NCBI GenBank assembly: GCA_964468745.1
Contig: CAYXVY010000201.1
Location: forward strand, 11,603-75,602
Length of the DNA: 64,000 nt
Source: JACPRB01 sp964468745
GTDB lineage: Bacteria > Planctomycetota > MHYJ01 > JACPRB01
Direction: 5' to 3'
Below the pieces are notes generated by a model. That model was not told the DNA's origin. It saw only the letters and a program-made list of their open reading frames with translations, and searched no databases. The translations under genes were made by a program, and so were the position numbers. Shown piece by piece: positions 45,184 to 54,174 of this stretch (its first letter is position 1; each line of letters starts with the position of its first letter).

Positions 45184-45951
45184 ATGAGATTCGCTGTCGC
45201 GCTCCTGCTCCTCGGTTCGGCCGCGTGGGCCGACGAGGTCACGCTCAAGAACGGCAAGAAGTTCACCGGGATCGCGCGCGAGCAGGGCGAGACGGTCGTC
45301 CTCGAAATGGCGATCGGCACCGTCATGATCCCGAAGGACCAGGTGTCGAACGTGACGTTCGCGGAGACGCCGCTGCACCGCTTCCACGACGCGCTGAAAG
45401 CGTGCGCGAAGGTCGACGAGTTCCTCAAGCTCGCGCGCGCGACGACGATCCCGCGGTTGGCGAACGTCGCGTACGCGAAGATCGTCGAGCTTGACGCCGA
45501 ACACGCCGAAGCCCGGAAGGTGCTCGGGCACGAAAAGGTCGCCGGCGCTTGGACCACGCGGGAGGAGCGGGAGGAGATGGCGCGCGCGGAGAGGGAAGAG
45601 CAGCGTGATAAAGAGATCTTCGCGAAAATCGCGGAGAAGCGCCGCCAACGCGACGAGCTCGCCGCGGTCGAACGAACGTACGCGCGACGCGTGGAGCCCG
45701 TCGAGGACGACTATGGGCTCGCGTATCCGTGGGGCTACTCGTTCTTCCGCCGCCGGGTGGCGCCGGGGGCCGCGGCGGGCGTTCCGCTCTGGACGCCGCT
45801 GTACTATCCCGAATTCTGCCCGCTCGATCCGTTCTCGTGCCGGAGGCCGGCCGTGGCGACGCGCGAGGCGCTCCCGGGAGTCGGCTTCAACACGCCGCAT
45901 CACCAGGCGCTGTACAAGTACTACAGCTACGGCGGCGGCAGGCCGCGGTAG
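45184..45951 (+). CDS. Exported protein, paralog of next gene
   Basis: A 255-residue exported protein (signal MRFAVALLLLGSAAWA). The first 70 mature residues (DEVTLKNGKKFTGIAREQGE...) are paralogous to the next gene and form small beta strands. A charged helical region follows (REEREEMARAEREEQRDKE), then an aromatic, proline-rich C-terminus (YPEFCPLDPFSCRRP, ALYKYYSYGGG). I recognise no family and its function is unknown. A tandem duplication with 45980-46783 is likely. Confidence 0.65.
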   Translation: MRFAVALLLLGSAAWADEVTLKNGKKFTGIAREQGETVVLEMAIGTVMIPKDQVSNVTFAETPLHRFHDALKACAKVDEFLKLARATTIPRLANVAYAKIVELDAEHAEARKVLGHEKVAGAWTTREEREEMARAEREEQRDKEIFAKIAEKRRQRDELAAVERTYARRVEPVEDDYGLAYPWGYSFFRRRVAPGAAAGVPLWTPLYYPEFCPLDPFSCRRPAVATREALPGVGFNTPHHQALYKYYSYGGGRPR

Positions 45952-45954
45952 AAT
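45949..45954 (+). promoter_or_regulatory. -10-like TAGAAT overlapping stop codon
   Basis: The TAG stop of the preceding paralog again forms TAGAAT, 25 bases before the ATG at 45980, with a GGAG ribosome site between. The surrounding GCGGTAGAATCA is identical to that at 45161-45172. Confidence 0.35.
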
Positions 45955-45979
45955 CAAGGCAGCAGACAGGAGACGAACG

Positions 45980-46783
45980 ATGAGACGTGCACTGGTCGCC
46001 GCCCTCGTGGCGCTCGCCGGAACGTCGGCGTGGGCCGACGAGATCACCCTCCGCACCGGAACCAAGATCGTCGGCATCGCGCGCGAGGAGGCCGGACGCA
46101 TCATCGTCGAGATGAACCTCGGTACCGTGACCTTCGCGAAGGAGGATGTCGTCTCCGTCACGCCGGGTCGCACCGCGCTGCACGACTACAACGACAAGGC
46201 CGCAGCCATCAAGGACAGCAAGAGCGCGAAGGACTACGTCGATCTCGCCCGCTGGGCGCGGCAGAACGGGGTCTCCCGGCACGTGAAATCGAATCTCGAT
46301 CAGGCGCTCGCCCTCGACGCGAACAACGAATGGGCGCGCCGCGAGCTCGGCTACACGCTGCACAAGGGCAAGTGGATGACGCAGGACGAGGTGATGCGCG
46401 ACCAGGGTTTCGTGAGTTTCGAGGGCCGCTGGATGACGCTGCTCGAGAAGGAGCTCATCGTGAAGCGGCGTCTCGAGGCGGAATCGTCGCGCCAGGCGGC
46501 GGAAGCGCAGAAGCGGGTGCGCAAGGACGCCGAGCGGATCGCGCGCGATCAGGCGATGCAGGAATACTGGGACGACGTCGCCGAGCGCGATCGCATGCGC
46601 CGTACCGCCGTGCAGGGCTACGGCGACTGGCGTCACGGCTGGGGCTACCGCCCGTACGGAGGGCGCTACTACGGCTGGTACGGCGACGCGACGGCCGTCT
46701 TCGACGTGTACGGGCTGCTCCGCGACCGGGGCCATTTCGGCGGCGCCAAGCCGACGCCTTCGCTGCCGAAGTTCGACAAGTAG
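45980..46783 (+). CDS. Exported protein, paralog of preceding gene
   Basis: A 267-residue exported protein (signal MRRALVAALVALAGTSAWA). The N-terminus, DEITLRTGTKIVGIAREEAGR..., matches the preceding gene. A helical region with TPR-like features follows (LDQALALDANNEWARRELGYTL). The end is rich in Gly, Tyr and Trp (GYGDWRHGWGYRPYGGRYYGWYG), typical of a flexible surface segment. The two genes form a tandem pair; their function is unknown. The ATG has GGAG about eight bases upstream. Confidence 0.68.
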   Translation: MRRALVAALVALAGTSAWADEITLRTGTKIVGIAREEAGRIIVEMNLGTVTFAKEDVVSVTPGRTALHDYNDKAAAIKDSKSAKDYVDLARWARQNGVSRHVKSNLDQALALDANNEWARRELGYTLHKGKWMTQDEVMRDQGFVSFEGRWMTLLEKELIVKRRLEAESSRQAAEAQKRVRKDAERIARDQAMQEYWDDVAERDRMRRTAVQGYGDWRHGWGYRPYGGRYYGWYGDATAVFDVYGLLRDRGHFGGAKPTPSLPKFDK

Positions 46784-46796
46784 GCGCATCGCGCCT

Positions 46797-46907
46797 GATC
46801 CCGATCCCGATCCAAATCCCGATCAGTCGGACGGGCGGATTCGGGATCGACAGGTGCGCGTCAGCGGCCTGATGTTCCTCGTGAGATCGGGATCGGGGTC
46901 GAGATTT
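46797..46907. repeat. ATCCCG-type repeats between convergent genes
   Basis: GATCCCG-like units (46797-46824) follow the plus-strand gene, and their complement, GATCGGG-like (46884-46907), follows the minus-strand barrel gene. Each gene therefore has ATCCCG units directly after its stop. A small hairpin AGGCGC-ATC-GCGCCT starts inside the TAG of the first gene (46782-46796). Confidence 0.6.
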
Positions 46908-46908
46908 C

Positions 46909-47697
46909 CTAGTAGCGGAAGCCGACTTCGAAGAACGCGCCGCTTACCGTCATCATCCCTTCCGCTTTCTCGACGTTCGAGCGGTCGTCCTCCACCGAGA
47001 ACACTATCTTGCGGAAGCCGACGCCGAGGAAGAACCCGTTGTAGCCGCCGCGCGCGACGATGGTCATGTCGTAGGCCTTGCCCGAGACTCCTCCCGCAAC
47101 GTCGGGGATGATCAGGCCGTCCACCTCGACGGCAACCGACGCGTAGCTCGAGAAATAAAGCTCGCCCGCAAAGCCCAGCGTCGGGAATCCCCCCTTCAGG
47201 TCGGCCCGCTCCGTGAATCCTCCGCCCGTGACTTCGCCTTCGAGCAGGATCGCCTTGGCGCCGAGGCGAGGCCCGAATCGGATGTCGACGATCAGCGAGA
47301 AGGGCAGCCGGAAGTCGTATTCGTACACGAGGGACGTGACGGACCAGTCGAACGTGCTGTCGACGGCGGTGCCCGCGGTGAAGGACTGGCCGGCGAATGA
47401 GATCGTCTGGTTCAGCGTTGCGTCGCCGCCGAACGTGGCCTTCCAGTGATCGAAGCAGAGGCGGCCGATGAGAGGAATGCTGACCCACGCTCCGAAGTTG
47501 TTGACGCGCTCCTCATCGGAGAGGCCCAGGTCGCCGGCGAGATCCACGTCCGTTCCGTTCACGCCGGCGTCGCTCGCCGAGAATTCCCCTTCGAACTTAG
47601 CGTTCCAGAGTCGGTAGCGTCCGCCGACCCACTGATCCTGCGCCACCGCGGCGGAGGACGCGCACAGCAGCACGACGGCGCAAGCGACGGTTCGCAT
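46909..47697 (-). CDS. Outer-membrane beta-barrel protein
   Basis: A 262-residue exported protein with a clear signal peptide (MRTVACAVVLLCASSAAVA, then QDQWVGG). Alternating amphipathic strands follow (SLIVDIRFGPRLGAKAILL; FGAWVSIPLIGRL) and the end is AFFEVGFRY, with a terminal aromatic residue as in outer-membrane barrels. The start at 47697 has GGGAGAG six bases upstream. It resembles an 8-12-strand barrel; no substrate can be given. Confidence 0.7.
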   Translation of the reverse strand: MRTVACAVVLLCASSAAVAQDQWVGGRYRLWNAKFEGEFSASDAGVNGTDVDLAGDLGLSDEERVNNFGAWVSIPLIGRLCFDHWKATFGGDATLNQTISFAGQSFTAGTAVDSTFDWSVTSLVYEYDFRLPFSLIVDIRFGPRLGAKAILLEGEVTGGGFTERADLKGGFPTLGFAGELYFSSYASVAVEVDGLIIPDVAGGVSGKAYDMTIVARGGYNGFFLGVGFRKIVFSVEDDRSNVEKAEGMMTVSGAFFEVGFRY

Positions 47698-47917
47698 CAG
47701 GCTCTCCCTTCCAGAATCCACTCTATATACCGCACTACCAGCGCTTCTGCGCAGCAAGAGTTGTGCCTAAATTGGGGGCGCAACCCTATGCGCGACAGGC
47801 TGTTGCGGTCCGCGTGCCGCGCGCGCGCGCCGTGTCGGCATTCCCGACAACTCCGTGTCCGATTTCCCATCAGCGGCGCCCTCGTTTTCGGTAAATGGCT
47901 ATCATCCTGACGGATCG

Positions 47918-48226
47918 ATGAGCGCCTCCTACGAACGAATCTACCGCGCCGTGTGCCGCATCCCGAAGGGGCGCGTCGCCACGTACGGTCAGATCGCCGC
48001 GGTCGCGGGCATTCCGAAGCAGCCTCGCGCGGTCGGCTACGCCCTCTCCGCGCTGAATGACGATCGCGTCCCGTGGCATCGCGTGATCAACGCGAAGGGC
48101 GAGATCAGTCTTCGGTCGGAGCTGGGCGACGAGCGCGCTCAACGGACGCTGCTGGAGCGCGAAGGGATCGCATTCGACAAGGCGGGACGAGTCTCGCTGT
48201 CGCAATTCCGCTGGCGGTCCCGCTGA
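47918..48226 (+). CDS. Alkyltransferase-like protein (Cys-less MGMT homolog)
   Basis: A 102-residue protein matching the DNA-binding C-terminal domain of O6-alkylguanine-DNA alkyltransferase (VCRIPKGRVATYGQIAAVAG; AVGYALSA). The acceptor Cys of PCHR is replaced by Trp53 (VPWHRV). This is the signature of alkyltransferase-like (Atl) proteins, which bind O6-alkylguanine without repairing it and hand the lesion to nucleotide excision repair. The short length fits Atl. It is convergent with gcvPB, with three bases between the stops. Confidence 0.88.
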   Translation: MSASYERIYRAVCRIPKGRVATYGQIAAVAGIPKQPRAVGYALSALNDDRVPWHRVINAKGEISLRSELGDERAQRTLLEREGIAFDKAGRVSLSQFRWRSR

Positions 48227-48229
48227 CGG

Positions 48230-49693
48230 CTACTTCGCCTCGGGCTGGTACCGCACGATCGGCTCGCGGCTGGCCTTGACCTCGTTCAGCCGGCGGACCG
48301 GCATCGTGTGCGGCGCGTCGAGGAGCTTCTTCGGGTCGGTCTTTGCCTCCCCGAGGATCGCGATCATCGCGTCGGCGAAGCCGTCGAGCGTCTCGCGGTT
48401 CTCGCTCTCGGTCGGCTCGATCATCATGCACTCCGGCACGATGAGCGGGAAGTAGATCGTCGGCGGATGGAATCCGTAGTCGAGCAGCCGCTTGCCGAAA
48501 TCGAGCGTGTGCACGCCGAGCTTCTTGAGCGGCGTCCCGTCGATCACGAACTCGTGCATGCACGGCCGGTCGAACGCGATCTTGAAGTGCCCCTTGAGCC
48601 GCGACATCAGGTAGTTCGCGTTGAGCACCGCGTTCTCTGCGTTCGCGCGGATCCCGTCCGGCCCGTGATACCGGATGTACGTGTAGCAGCGCACGTGCAT
48701 GCCGACGTTCCCGAAGAACGCCTTCACGCGGCCGATCGACTTGGATCGATTGTAGTCGAGCGCGAACTTCTCCCCCTCGCGCACGATGCGCGGCACCGGG
48801 AGGTAGGGCTCGAGGTGCTTCTTGCAGGCGACGGGGCCCGACCCCGGCCCGCCGCCGCCGTGCGGCGTCGAGAACGTCTTGTGCAGGTTGAAGTGCTGGA
48901 CGTCGACCCCGAAATCGCCCGGCCGCGCGATCCCCTGGATCGCGTTCATGTTCGCGCCGTCCATGTACACCTGCGCGCCCGCCTTGTGGACGATGTCGGC
49001 GATGTTCGCGATCTCCTCCTCGAAGAGCCCGAGCGTGCTCGGGTTCGTGATCATGATCGCGGCCGTCTTGTCGGTGATCTTCTTTTTCAAATCCTCGAGA
49101 TCCACTCCGCCGCGCTTGTTCGATTTCACGCTCACCGTCTTGAAGCCGGCGAGGGTGCACGTCGCGGGATTCGTCCCGTGCGCGCTGTCGGGGATCAGCA
49201 CCTCCGTGCGGTGCCCCTGCTTCTGCTCGACGAGATACGCCTTGATGATCAGGATGCCCGTGAGCTCGCCGTGCGCGCCTGCCGCCGGTTGGAGCGTGAC
49301 CGCGTCCATGCCGGAGATCTCCACGAGATAGCGCTGAAGCTCGTGCATCACCTCGAGCGTTCCCTGCACCTGCTCCGCCGGCTGGTGCGGGTGCACGCGC
49401 GCGAACCCCGATAGCGACGCGACCTTCTCGTTGATCTTCGGGTTGTACTTCATCGTGCACGACCCGAGCGGATAGAAGTGCGTGTCGATCGAGAAGCACT
49501 TCTGCGAGAGCCGGACGTAGTGGCGCACGAGCTCGAGCTCCGCGACCTCCGGCAGCGCCGCCGGCTTTTCGCGCAGCAGCTTCGCCGGGATCATCGAGTC
49601 GAGCGGCTGCTTCGGGTCGGGCTGGCCGATGTACCCGCCGTGACGGCCCGGACTGCTTTTCTCGAAGATGAGCCGGTCGTAGTCGTAGCTCAT
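48230..49693 (-). CDS. gcvPB: Glycine dehydrogenase subunit 2 (P protein)
   Basis: The larger half of a split glycine decarboxylase P protein, 487 residues. It has the PLP-binding Lys272 in FNLHKTFSTPHGGGGPG and conserved ITNPSTLGLFEE and MDGANMNA. With GcvPA it decarboxylates glycine and passes the aminomethyl group to GcvH. Its ATG overlaps the stop of gcvPA by four bases (ATGA). It is the last gene of a cluster with gcvPA, gcvH and gcvT. Many bacteria and archaea use this two-gene form. Confidence 0.96.
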   Translation of the reverse strand: MSYDYDRLIFEKSSPGRHGGYIGQPDPKQPLDSMIPAKLLREKPAALPEVAELELVRHYVRLSQKCFSIDTHFYPLGSCTMKYNPKINEKVASLSGFARVHPHQPAEQVQGTLEVMHELQRYLVEISGMDAVTLQPAAGAHGELTGILIIKAYLVEQKQGHRTEVLIPDSAHGTNPATCTLAGFKTVSVKSNKRGGVDLEDLKKKITDKTAAIMITNPSTLGLFEEEIANIADIVHKAGAQVYMDGANMNAIQGIARPGDFGVDVQHFNLHKTFSTPHGGGGPGSGPVACKKHLEPYLPVPRIVREGEKFALDYNRSKSIGRVKAFFGNVGMHVRCYTYIRYHGPDGIRANAENAVLNANYLMSRLKGHFKIAFDRPCMHEFVIDGTPLKKLGVHTLDFGKRLLDYGFHPPTIYFPLIVPECMMIEPTESENRETLDGFADAMIAILGEAKTDPKKLLDAPHTMPVRRLNEVKASREPIVRYQPEAK

Positions 49694-51039
49694 GAGTGCA
49701 CCGCCTCGGCCAGCGCCTGCGCGAACCGGTCGATGTCGTGCGGCGTGTTCTTCTCCGTCGCGCACAGGAGCACCGCGCGACGCAGGTCGTGATACCAGTG
49801 TGAGACGGGCAGGCCGCCGATGAATCCCGCCTGGGCGAGCTTTCGATTGACGACCTCGGCTTCCGCGGGCATCTCGACGACGAACTCGTGGAAGAACGGC
49901 GCCGCATGCGGCCGTTTGACGCCGCGGATCTGCGTCACGGCCTTCTCGAGCGCATGCGCCCGCTGGGCGCAGATCGTCGCGACGTTCCGCACGCCCGACG
50001 CGCCGAGAGCGGACATCGTCATGGTCGCGCGAAGCGCCATCAATGCCTGGTTCGTGCAGATGTTGCTCGACGCCTTCTCGCGGCGGATGTGCTGCTCGCG
50101 CGTCTGGAGCGTGAGGCACCACGCGCGCTTTCCGTTCGCGTCGACCGTCTGGCCGCTGATCCGGCCGGGCATCTGGCGGATGTACTTCATCTTCGCCGCC
50201 ATGAAGCCGCACCACGGACCGCCGTACGAGAGCTCGATGCCGAACGGCTGCGCGTCCCCCACCGCGACGTCGAAGTCGCAGGCGCCAGGCGGCTTGAGCA
50301 CGGCCAGGGAGATCGGATTCACGCTCGCGATCGCCAGCGAGCCGCCCGAATGCGCGGCTTTCGCGATCTCGTCCAGGTCTTCGATGTTCCCGTAAAAGTT
50401 CGGATTCTGGACGATGACGCCGGCGGCGCCCTCCGAGACGGTTCGCACCGACGCCGCGCTCGTCAAGCCGTCGAACGTCCCGATCTCGATGATGTCGACG
50501 CCGAGTTGCTTGAACTGCGTGCGCAACACCTCGCGGTACTGTGGATTGACGGCAGCCGATACCGCGATGCGGCGACGGCCCTTCTCGTCGATATCGAGCG
50601 CGAGCGCCGCGGCCTCGGCAAGCGCGGTCGAACCGTCGTAGTGCGACGCGTTCGCGACGTCGAGCCCCGTCAGTTCGCAGATCATCGTCTGGTACTCGAA
50701 GATTGCCTGCAGCGTCCCTTGGCTCGCCTCAGCCTGGTACGGCGTGTACGACGTCACCCATTCGCCGCGCAGGCCCACCTGTTCGATCGCGGCCGGGATG
50801 AAGTGCGAGTATCCGCCGCCCCCGAGGAAGGCCGTGTGCGAGTCGGTCGTGATGTTCTTGGCGGCGAGCGCCGACATGTGCGCCAGCAGGTCCTGCTCCG
50901 GCAGGGAAGGGGGCAGGTCGAGCGGCCGCTTGAGGCGGAGCGCTGCGGGAATCTGTGCGAAGAAGTCGTCCGTCGATTTCGCGCCGCACGCCTTCAGCAT
51001 CGCCTGCCGTTCGGCGTCGGTGTTTTGGATGTAGTCCAT
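49690..51039 (-). CDS. gcvPA: Glycine dehydrogenase subunit 1 (P protein)
   Basis: A 449-residue GcvPA, the partner of GcvPB. It carries LGGGGYSHFIPAAIEQV near residues 60-90, LDVANASHYDGSTALAEAA, IGDAQPFGI-type sequence and GMRP-like RISGQT(V)D near 290. It lacks the PLP lysine, as expected for this subunit. It overlaps gcvPB by four bases and follows gcvH after 55 bases, so co-translation with gcvPB ensures equal amounts. Confidence 0.95.
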   Translation of the reverse strand: MDYIQNTDAERQAMLKACGAKSTDDFFAQIPAALRLKRPLDLPPSLPEQDLLAHMSALAAKNITTDSHTAFLGGGGYSHFIPAAIEQVGLRGEWVTSYTPYQAEASQGTLQAIFEYQTMICELTGLDVANASHYDGSTALAEAAALALDIDEKGRRRIAVSAAVNPQYREVLRTQFKQLGVDIIEIGTFDGLTSAASVRTVSEGAAGVIVQNPNFYGNIEDLDEIAKAAHSGGSLAIASVNPISLAVLKPPGACDFDVAVGDAQPFGIELSYGGPWCGFMAAKMKYIRQMPGRISGQTVDANGKRAWCLTLQTREQHIRREKASSNICTNQALMALRATMTMSALGASGVRNVATICAQRAHALEKAVTQIRGVKRPHAAPFFHEFVVEMPAEAEVVNRKLAQAGFIGGLPVSHWYHDLRRAVLLCATEKNTPHDIDRFAQALAEAVHS

Positions 51040-51094
51040 TCAGTCCCTGGTCCTTAGTCCTTGGTTCTTAGTCGCGCTCGGGGTCCCCAAGGGA

Positions 51095-51544
51095 CTACAC
51101 GAAATCGTCGTCGTCCGGATCGCCGTCTTCCTTCTCGCCGCCCTTCTCCCCCTCCTCGGACGACGCGATGAACTCCTTGTACTCCTTGGCGGTCATGAGC
51201 GCTTCGCCTTCGGCGGCATCGCTGACCTTCACCTTGACGATCCAGCCGTCGTCGAACGGGCTGTCCTTCAGGATGTCGAGGTTTTCGACGAGCTTCTCGT
51301 TCACCGCGGTCACCTTCCCGGTGACGGGGGAAACGAGATCGGCGACGGTCTTGACCGACTCGATCTCGCCGAACGCCGCGCCCTGCTCCACGGAGTCGCC
51401 GACCTTCGGCAGCTCGATGTGAACCAGGTCGCTCAGCTGGTGCACGGCGTAGTCGGTGATGCCGATCGCCGTCTCACCCTTCTTGTTCGTGCGAACCCAC
51501 TCATGCGTTTCCGCGTACTTCGCATCTTCCGGCCGAGCAGCCAT
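51095..51544 (-). CDS. gcvH: Glycine cleavage system H protein
   Basis: A 149-residue H protein, the lipoyl carrier that shuttles the aminomethyl group between P, T and L proteins. The lipoylated Lys65 lies in GEIESVKTVADL, within the standard barrel-sandwich fold. It is about 20 residues longer than usual, because of an acidic C-terminal tail (SSEEGEKGGEKEDGDPDDDD). No L-protein gene is in the window. It lies between gcvT and gcvPA on the same strand. Confidence 0.95.
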   Translation of the reverse strand: MAARPEDAKYAETHEWVRTNKKGETAIGITDYAVHQLSDLVHIELPKVGDSVEQGAAFGEIESVKTVADLVSPVTGKVTAVNEKLVENLDILKDSPFDDGWIVKVKVSDAAEGEALMTAKEYKEFIASSEEGEKGGEKEDGDPDDDDFV

Positions 51545-51602
51545 GCGTCGATTCTCCCTGTTGATCGAGCGTAAATAATCGGGGCCGCGAGCCCCTGTCA
51601 AG

Positions 51603-52685
51603 TCATTTGGCCCTTTTGTAGAAGGGCATCGGGACGATCGTGGCCTTCTCCCGCTTGCCGCGGACGTCGATTTCCACAGCCCCCGTCGCATGCTGCGGCT
51701 TGACGTAACCCATCCCGATCGGCTTGTCGAATGTCGGAGACCACGTGCCGCTCGTCACGACGCCGGTCTTCACGCCTCCCGAGTACAGGTCCATGCCCGT
51801 GCGCGGGACGCGCTTGCCGTCCACGTGGAGGCCGACCAGCTTTTTGGTGGCGCCGCCCTTCTTCTGTGCGTCGATTACGGCGCGTCCGACGTACTCCACC
51901 TTGTCCGACAGCGCGAAGTTTAGGCCAGCCTCGACGGGCGTCGTCTGGTCGTCGAGGTCGTTTCCGTATAGAGGCATCGACGCCTCCGTGCGCAGGGTGT
52001 CGCGTGCGCCGAGGCCGATGGGGAGGATGCCGAGGGGCTTGCCCTTCGCGAGGAGCGCGTCCCAGACGGCGTGCGCCTTGTCGTTCTGAATGTAGATCTC
52101 GAATCCGTCCTCGCCCGTGTAACCGGTGCGCGAGACGAGCGTCCTCGCGCCGAGGACGCTGAAATAGTCCATCGTGTAGTACTTGAGCATCGACGGATCG
52201 AAATCGAGCGCCGCCTTGATGGCGTCGATGGATTTCGGACCCTGGACGGCGACGAGCGCGACCTTCGACGTCTGGTCGTCGATCTTCACGTTGAGGCCGG
52301 TTGCATGCTTCTGCATCCACTCCAGGTCCTTCTCGCGGTTCGAGGCGTTGACCACGAGGAAGAAGCGGTCGGTCGACGTGTCTTCGGAGCAGATCAAGTC
52401 GTCGATCACCGTGCCCTTCTCGGTGAGAAGGAATGTGTACTTGCAACGGCCGCTCGGCATCGAGCCGACGTCGATCGTGACGATCTTCTGGAGGTACTTC
52501 TTGCGGTCGGGGCCACCGACCCAGACGCGCCCCATGTGAGAGAGGTCGAAGAGGCCGACGGCGGTGCGGACGGCCTTGTGCTCGTCGATGATGCCGGAGT
52601 ACTTGATCGGCATGTCCCAGCCGTGAAAGTCCACGATCTGGGCGCCGAGCTTGACGTGCGCGTCGTACAGGACAGTGCGAGCCAA
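51603..52685 (-). CDS. gcvT: Glycine cleavage system T protein (aminomethyltransferase)
   Basis: A 360-residue T protein that releases ammonia and passes methylene to tetrahydrofolate. It has the family sequences FHGWDMPIKYSG, AVGLFDLSHMG, VSRTGYTGEDGFEIY and a GLNFALSDK region with a C-terminal barrel. It begins at a TTG, which follows GGGGAGG with good spacing; no ATG alternative fits. It is first of the gcv genes, 56 bases downstream of a small membrane-protein gene. Confidence 0.95.
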   Translation of the reverse strand: MARTVLYDAHVKLGAQIVDFHGWDMPIKYSGIIDEHKAVRTAVGLFDLSHMGRVWVGGPDRKKYLQKIVTIDVGSMPSGRCKYTFLLTEKGTVIDDLICSEDTSTDRFFLVVNASNREKDLEWMQKHATGLNVKIDDQTSKVALVAVQGPKSIDAIKAALDFDPSMLKYYTMDYFSVLGARTLVSRTGYTGEDGFEIYIQNDKAHAVWDALLAKGKPLGILPIGLGARDTLRTEASMPLYGNDLDDQTTPVEAGLNFALSDKVEYVGRAVIDAQKKGGATKKLVGLHVDGKRVPRTGMDLYSGGVKTGVVTSGTWSPTFDKPIGMGYVKPQHATGAVEIDVRGKREKATIVPMPFYKRAK

Positions 52686-52741
52686 GAGAGCCTCCCCCGG
52701 TTAAGAGGAGGGAAGTCTATCAAACGCCCGCGGCGCCGTCG

Positions 52742-53134
52742 CTAATTGCGCTGGAGCTCGTGGACCTTCTGCTTCACCTTCTCGAGGGGGATGAAGAGAT
52801 ACAGTGAAGCCAGGCTCATCACGACGAACAGCCCCAGGATGACGATAACGATGAACGGGCCGGTCTTGCCGTCGAGTGTGCCGCATGCGATGAGGACGAG
52901 CGGGACTGCGGCGACGGCCGCGAATAGATACCAGAACGAGCGGATGAAGTGGCAGACCGCGAGCACGTGGACCGTGGGGACAGGGATGGGGTCGACTCCC
53001 ACGTCGCGGTAGAGCTGGGCGTAGACGGGGGCTTTCCAGCAGGCGACGCCGAAAAACCACGAGCAGAGGAAGAGCCAGGCGGCCGCCATCCAGATGCGGT
53101 GGGAGATCCGGTTCGGCTTCGCGGCGTCGCTCAC
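52742..53134 (-). CDS. Small three-helix membrane protein
   Basis: A 130-residue protein with three hydrophobic segments (WMAAAWLFLCSWFFGVACW; FWYLFAAVAAVPLVLIACG; FIVIVILGLFVVMSLASLYLF). The loop APVYAQLYRDVGVDPIPVPT has the pattern seen between helices of type II secretion F proteins, but the match is short. It sits between accA and gcvT with small gaps, so it is probably co-transcribed. Its function is unknown. The GTG start at 53134 is the only sensible one. Confidence 0.6.
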   Translation of the reverse strand: MSDAAKPNRISHRIWMAAAWLFLCSWFFGVACWKAPVYAQLYRDVGVDPIPVPTVHVLAVCHFIRSFWYLFAAVAAVPLVLIACGTLDGKTGPFIVIVILGLFVVMSLASLYLFIPLEKVKQKVHELQRN

Positions 53135-53166
53135 GCGCCCATCATGTCGAAATGAGGGCGCGATTG

Positions 53167-54174
53167 CTATGCCTTGGATTGCGCGGCGCCGACGAGCTTC
53201 GACGATTCCTCTTCCGAGAAGACGCCGATCTTGCGGTATTTGTCGTAGCGCTTCTCCAGGAGCCGGTCGATGGGGTCGCGGTCGAGCTCCTCGAGATAGC
53301 GCACGATCGTGTCGCGAAGGATCTCCGCCGACTTCTTGTGGTCGCGATGGGCGCCGCCCGGAGGCTCCGGAATGATGTCGTTGATGATCCCGAGATTCTG
53401 AAGGTCCGGCGCCGTGAGCCGCAGCAGCTCCGCCGCGAGCGGCGCCTTCGTGCTGTCGCGCCACAGGATCGCCGCGCACCCTTCGGGCGAGATCACCGAC
53501 AGATACGAGTTCTCCAGCATCGAGAGGCGGTCTGCGACGCAAATCCCGAGCGCGCCGCCGCTGCCCCCCTCGCCGATGACGATTGAAATGATCGGCGTCT
53601 TGAGTCTCGACATCTCCATCAGGTTGCGCGCGATGACCAGCGCCTGGCCGCGCTCCTCCGCGCCGATCCCCGGGTACGCGCCAGGCGTGTTCACGAGCGT
53701 GACTACGGGGAGGCGGAACTTCTCGGCCAGCTTCATCTTCTCGAGGGCCTTGCGGTACCCCTCGGGGTGCGGGCTGCCGAAGTTGCGCTCCAAGCGTTCC
53801 TTCGTCGTCTTGCCCTTGCACTGCGCGATGAGCATGATGCGGCGGCCGCCGACGCGGCACAGGCCCGTGATCAGCGCCTTGTCGTCGCCGTACGCCTTGT
53901 CCCCGTGAAGCTCGGTAAAGTCGGGGAAGATGAGGGGGATGTAATCGGTCGTCTCCGGCCGGTTCGGGTGGCGCGCGATCTGCACGCGCTGCCAGGCCGT
54001 GAGCTTGGCGAAGATGTCCTTGGCCCGCTGCGCCCACTCCTCGCGCAGCTTCGCGATCTCGCCCGCCATGTCCACGCCCGATTTTTTCTGAACGTTTTCG
54101 AGCGTGGCGATCTTCTGGTCGATGTCGACGAGCGGTTTCTCGAAGTCAAGCCCGCTGGCCGGACTCTCTGCCAT
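53167..54174 (-). CDS. accA: Acetyl-CoA carboxylase carboxyltransferase alpha
   Basis: A 335-residue AccA, the alpha subunit that transfers the carboxyl group from carboxybiotin to acetyl-CoA in the first step of fatty acid synthesis. Family signatures are VWQRVQIARHPNRPETTDYI-like TAWQRVQIARHP, FHGDKAYGDD-like LHGDKAYGDDKAL, TPGAYPGIGAEERGQ, GEGGSGGAL and SVISPEGCAAILW. The length is normal. It heads a minus-strand cluster leading to the gcv genes. Confidence 0.96.
   Translation of the reverse strand: MAESPASGLDFEKPLVDIDQKIATLENVQKKSGVDMAGEIAKLREEWAQRAKDIFAKLTAWQRVQIARHPNRPETTDYIPLIFPDFTELHGDKAYGDDKALITGLCRVGGRRIMLIAQCKGKTTKERLERNFGSPHPEGYRKALEKMKLAEKFRLPVVTLVNTPGAYPGIGAEERGQALVIARNLMEMSRLKTPIISIVIGEGGSGGALGICVADRLSMLENSYLSVISPEGCAAILWRDSTKAPLAAELLRLTAPDLQNLGIINDIIPEPPGGAHRDHKKSAEILRDTIVRYLEELDRDPIDRLLEKRYDKYRKIGVFSEEESSKLVGAAQSKA

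Noticed and set aside
51040..51094. CCTTAGTCCTTGG-like repeat between gcvPA and gcvH
   Set aside because: Two short imperfect units only; too little to separate from chance low complexity.
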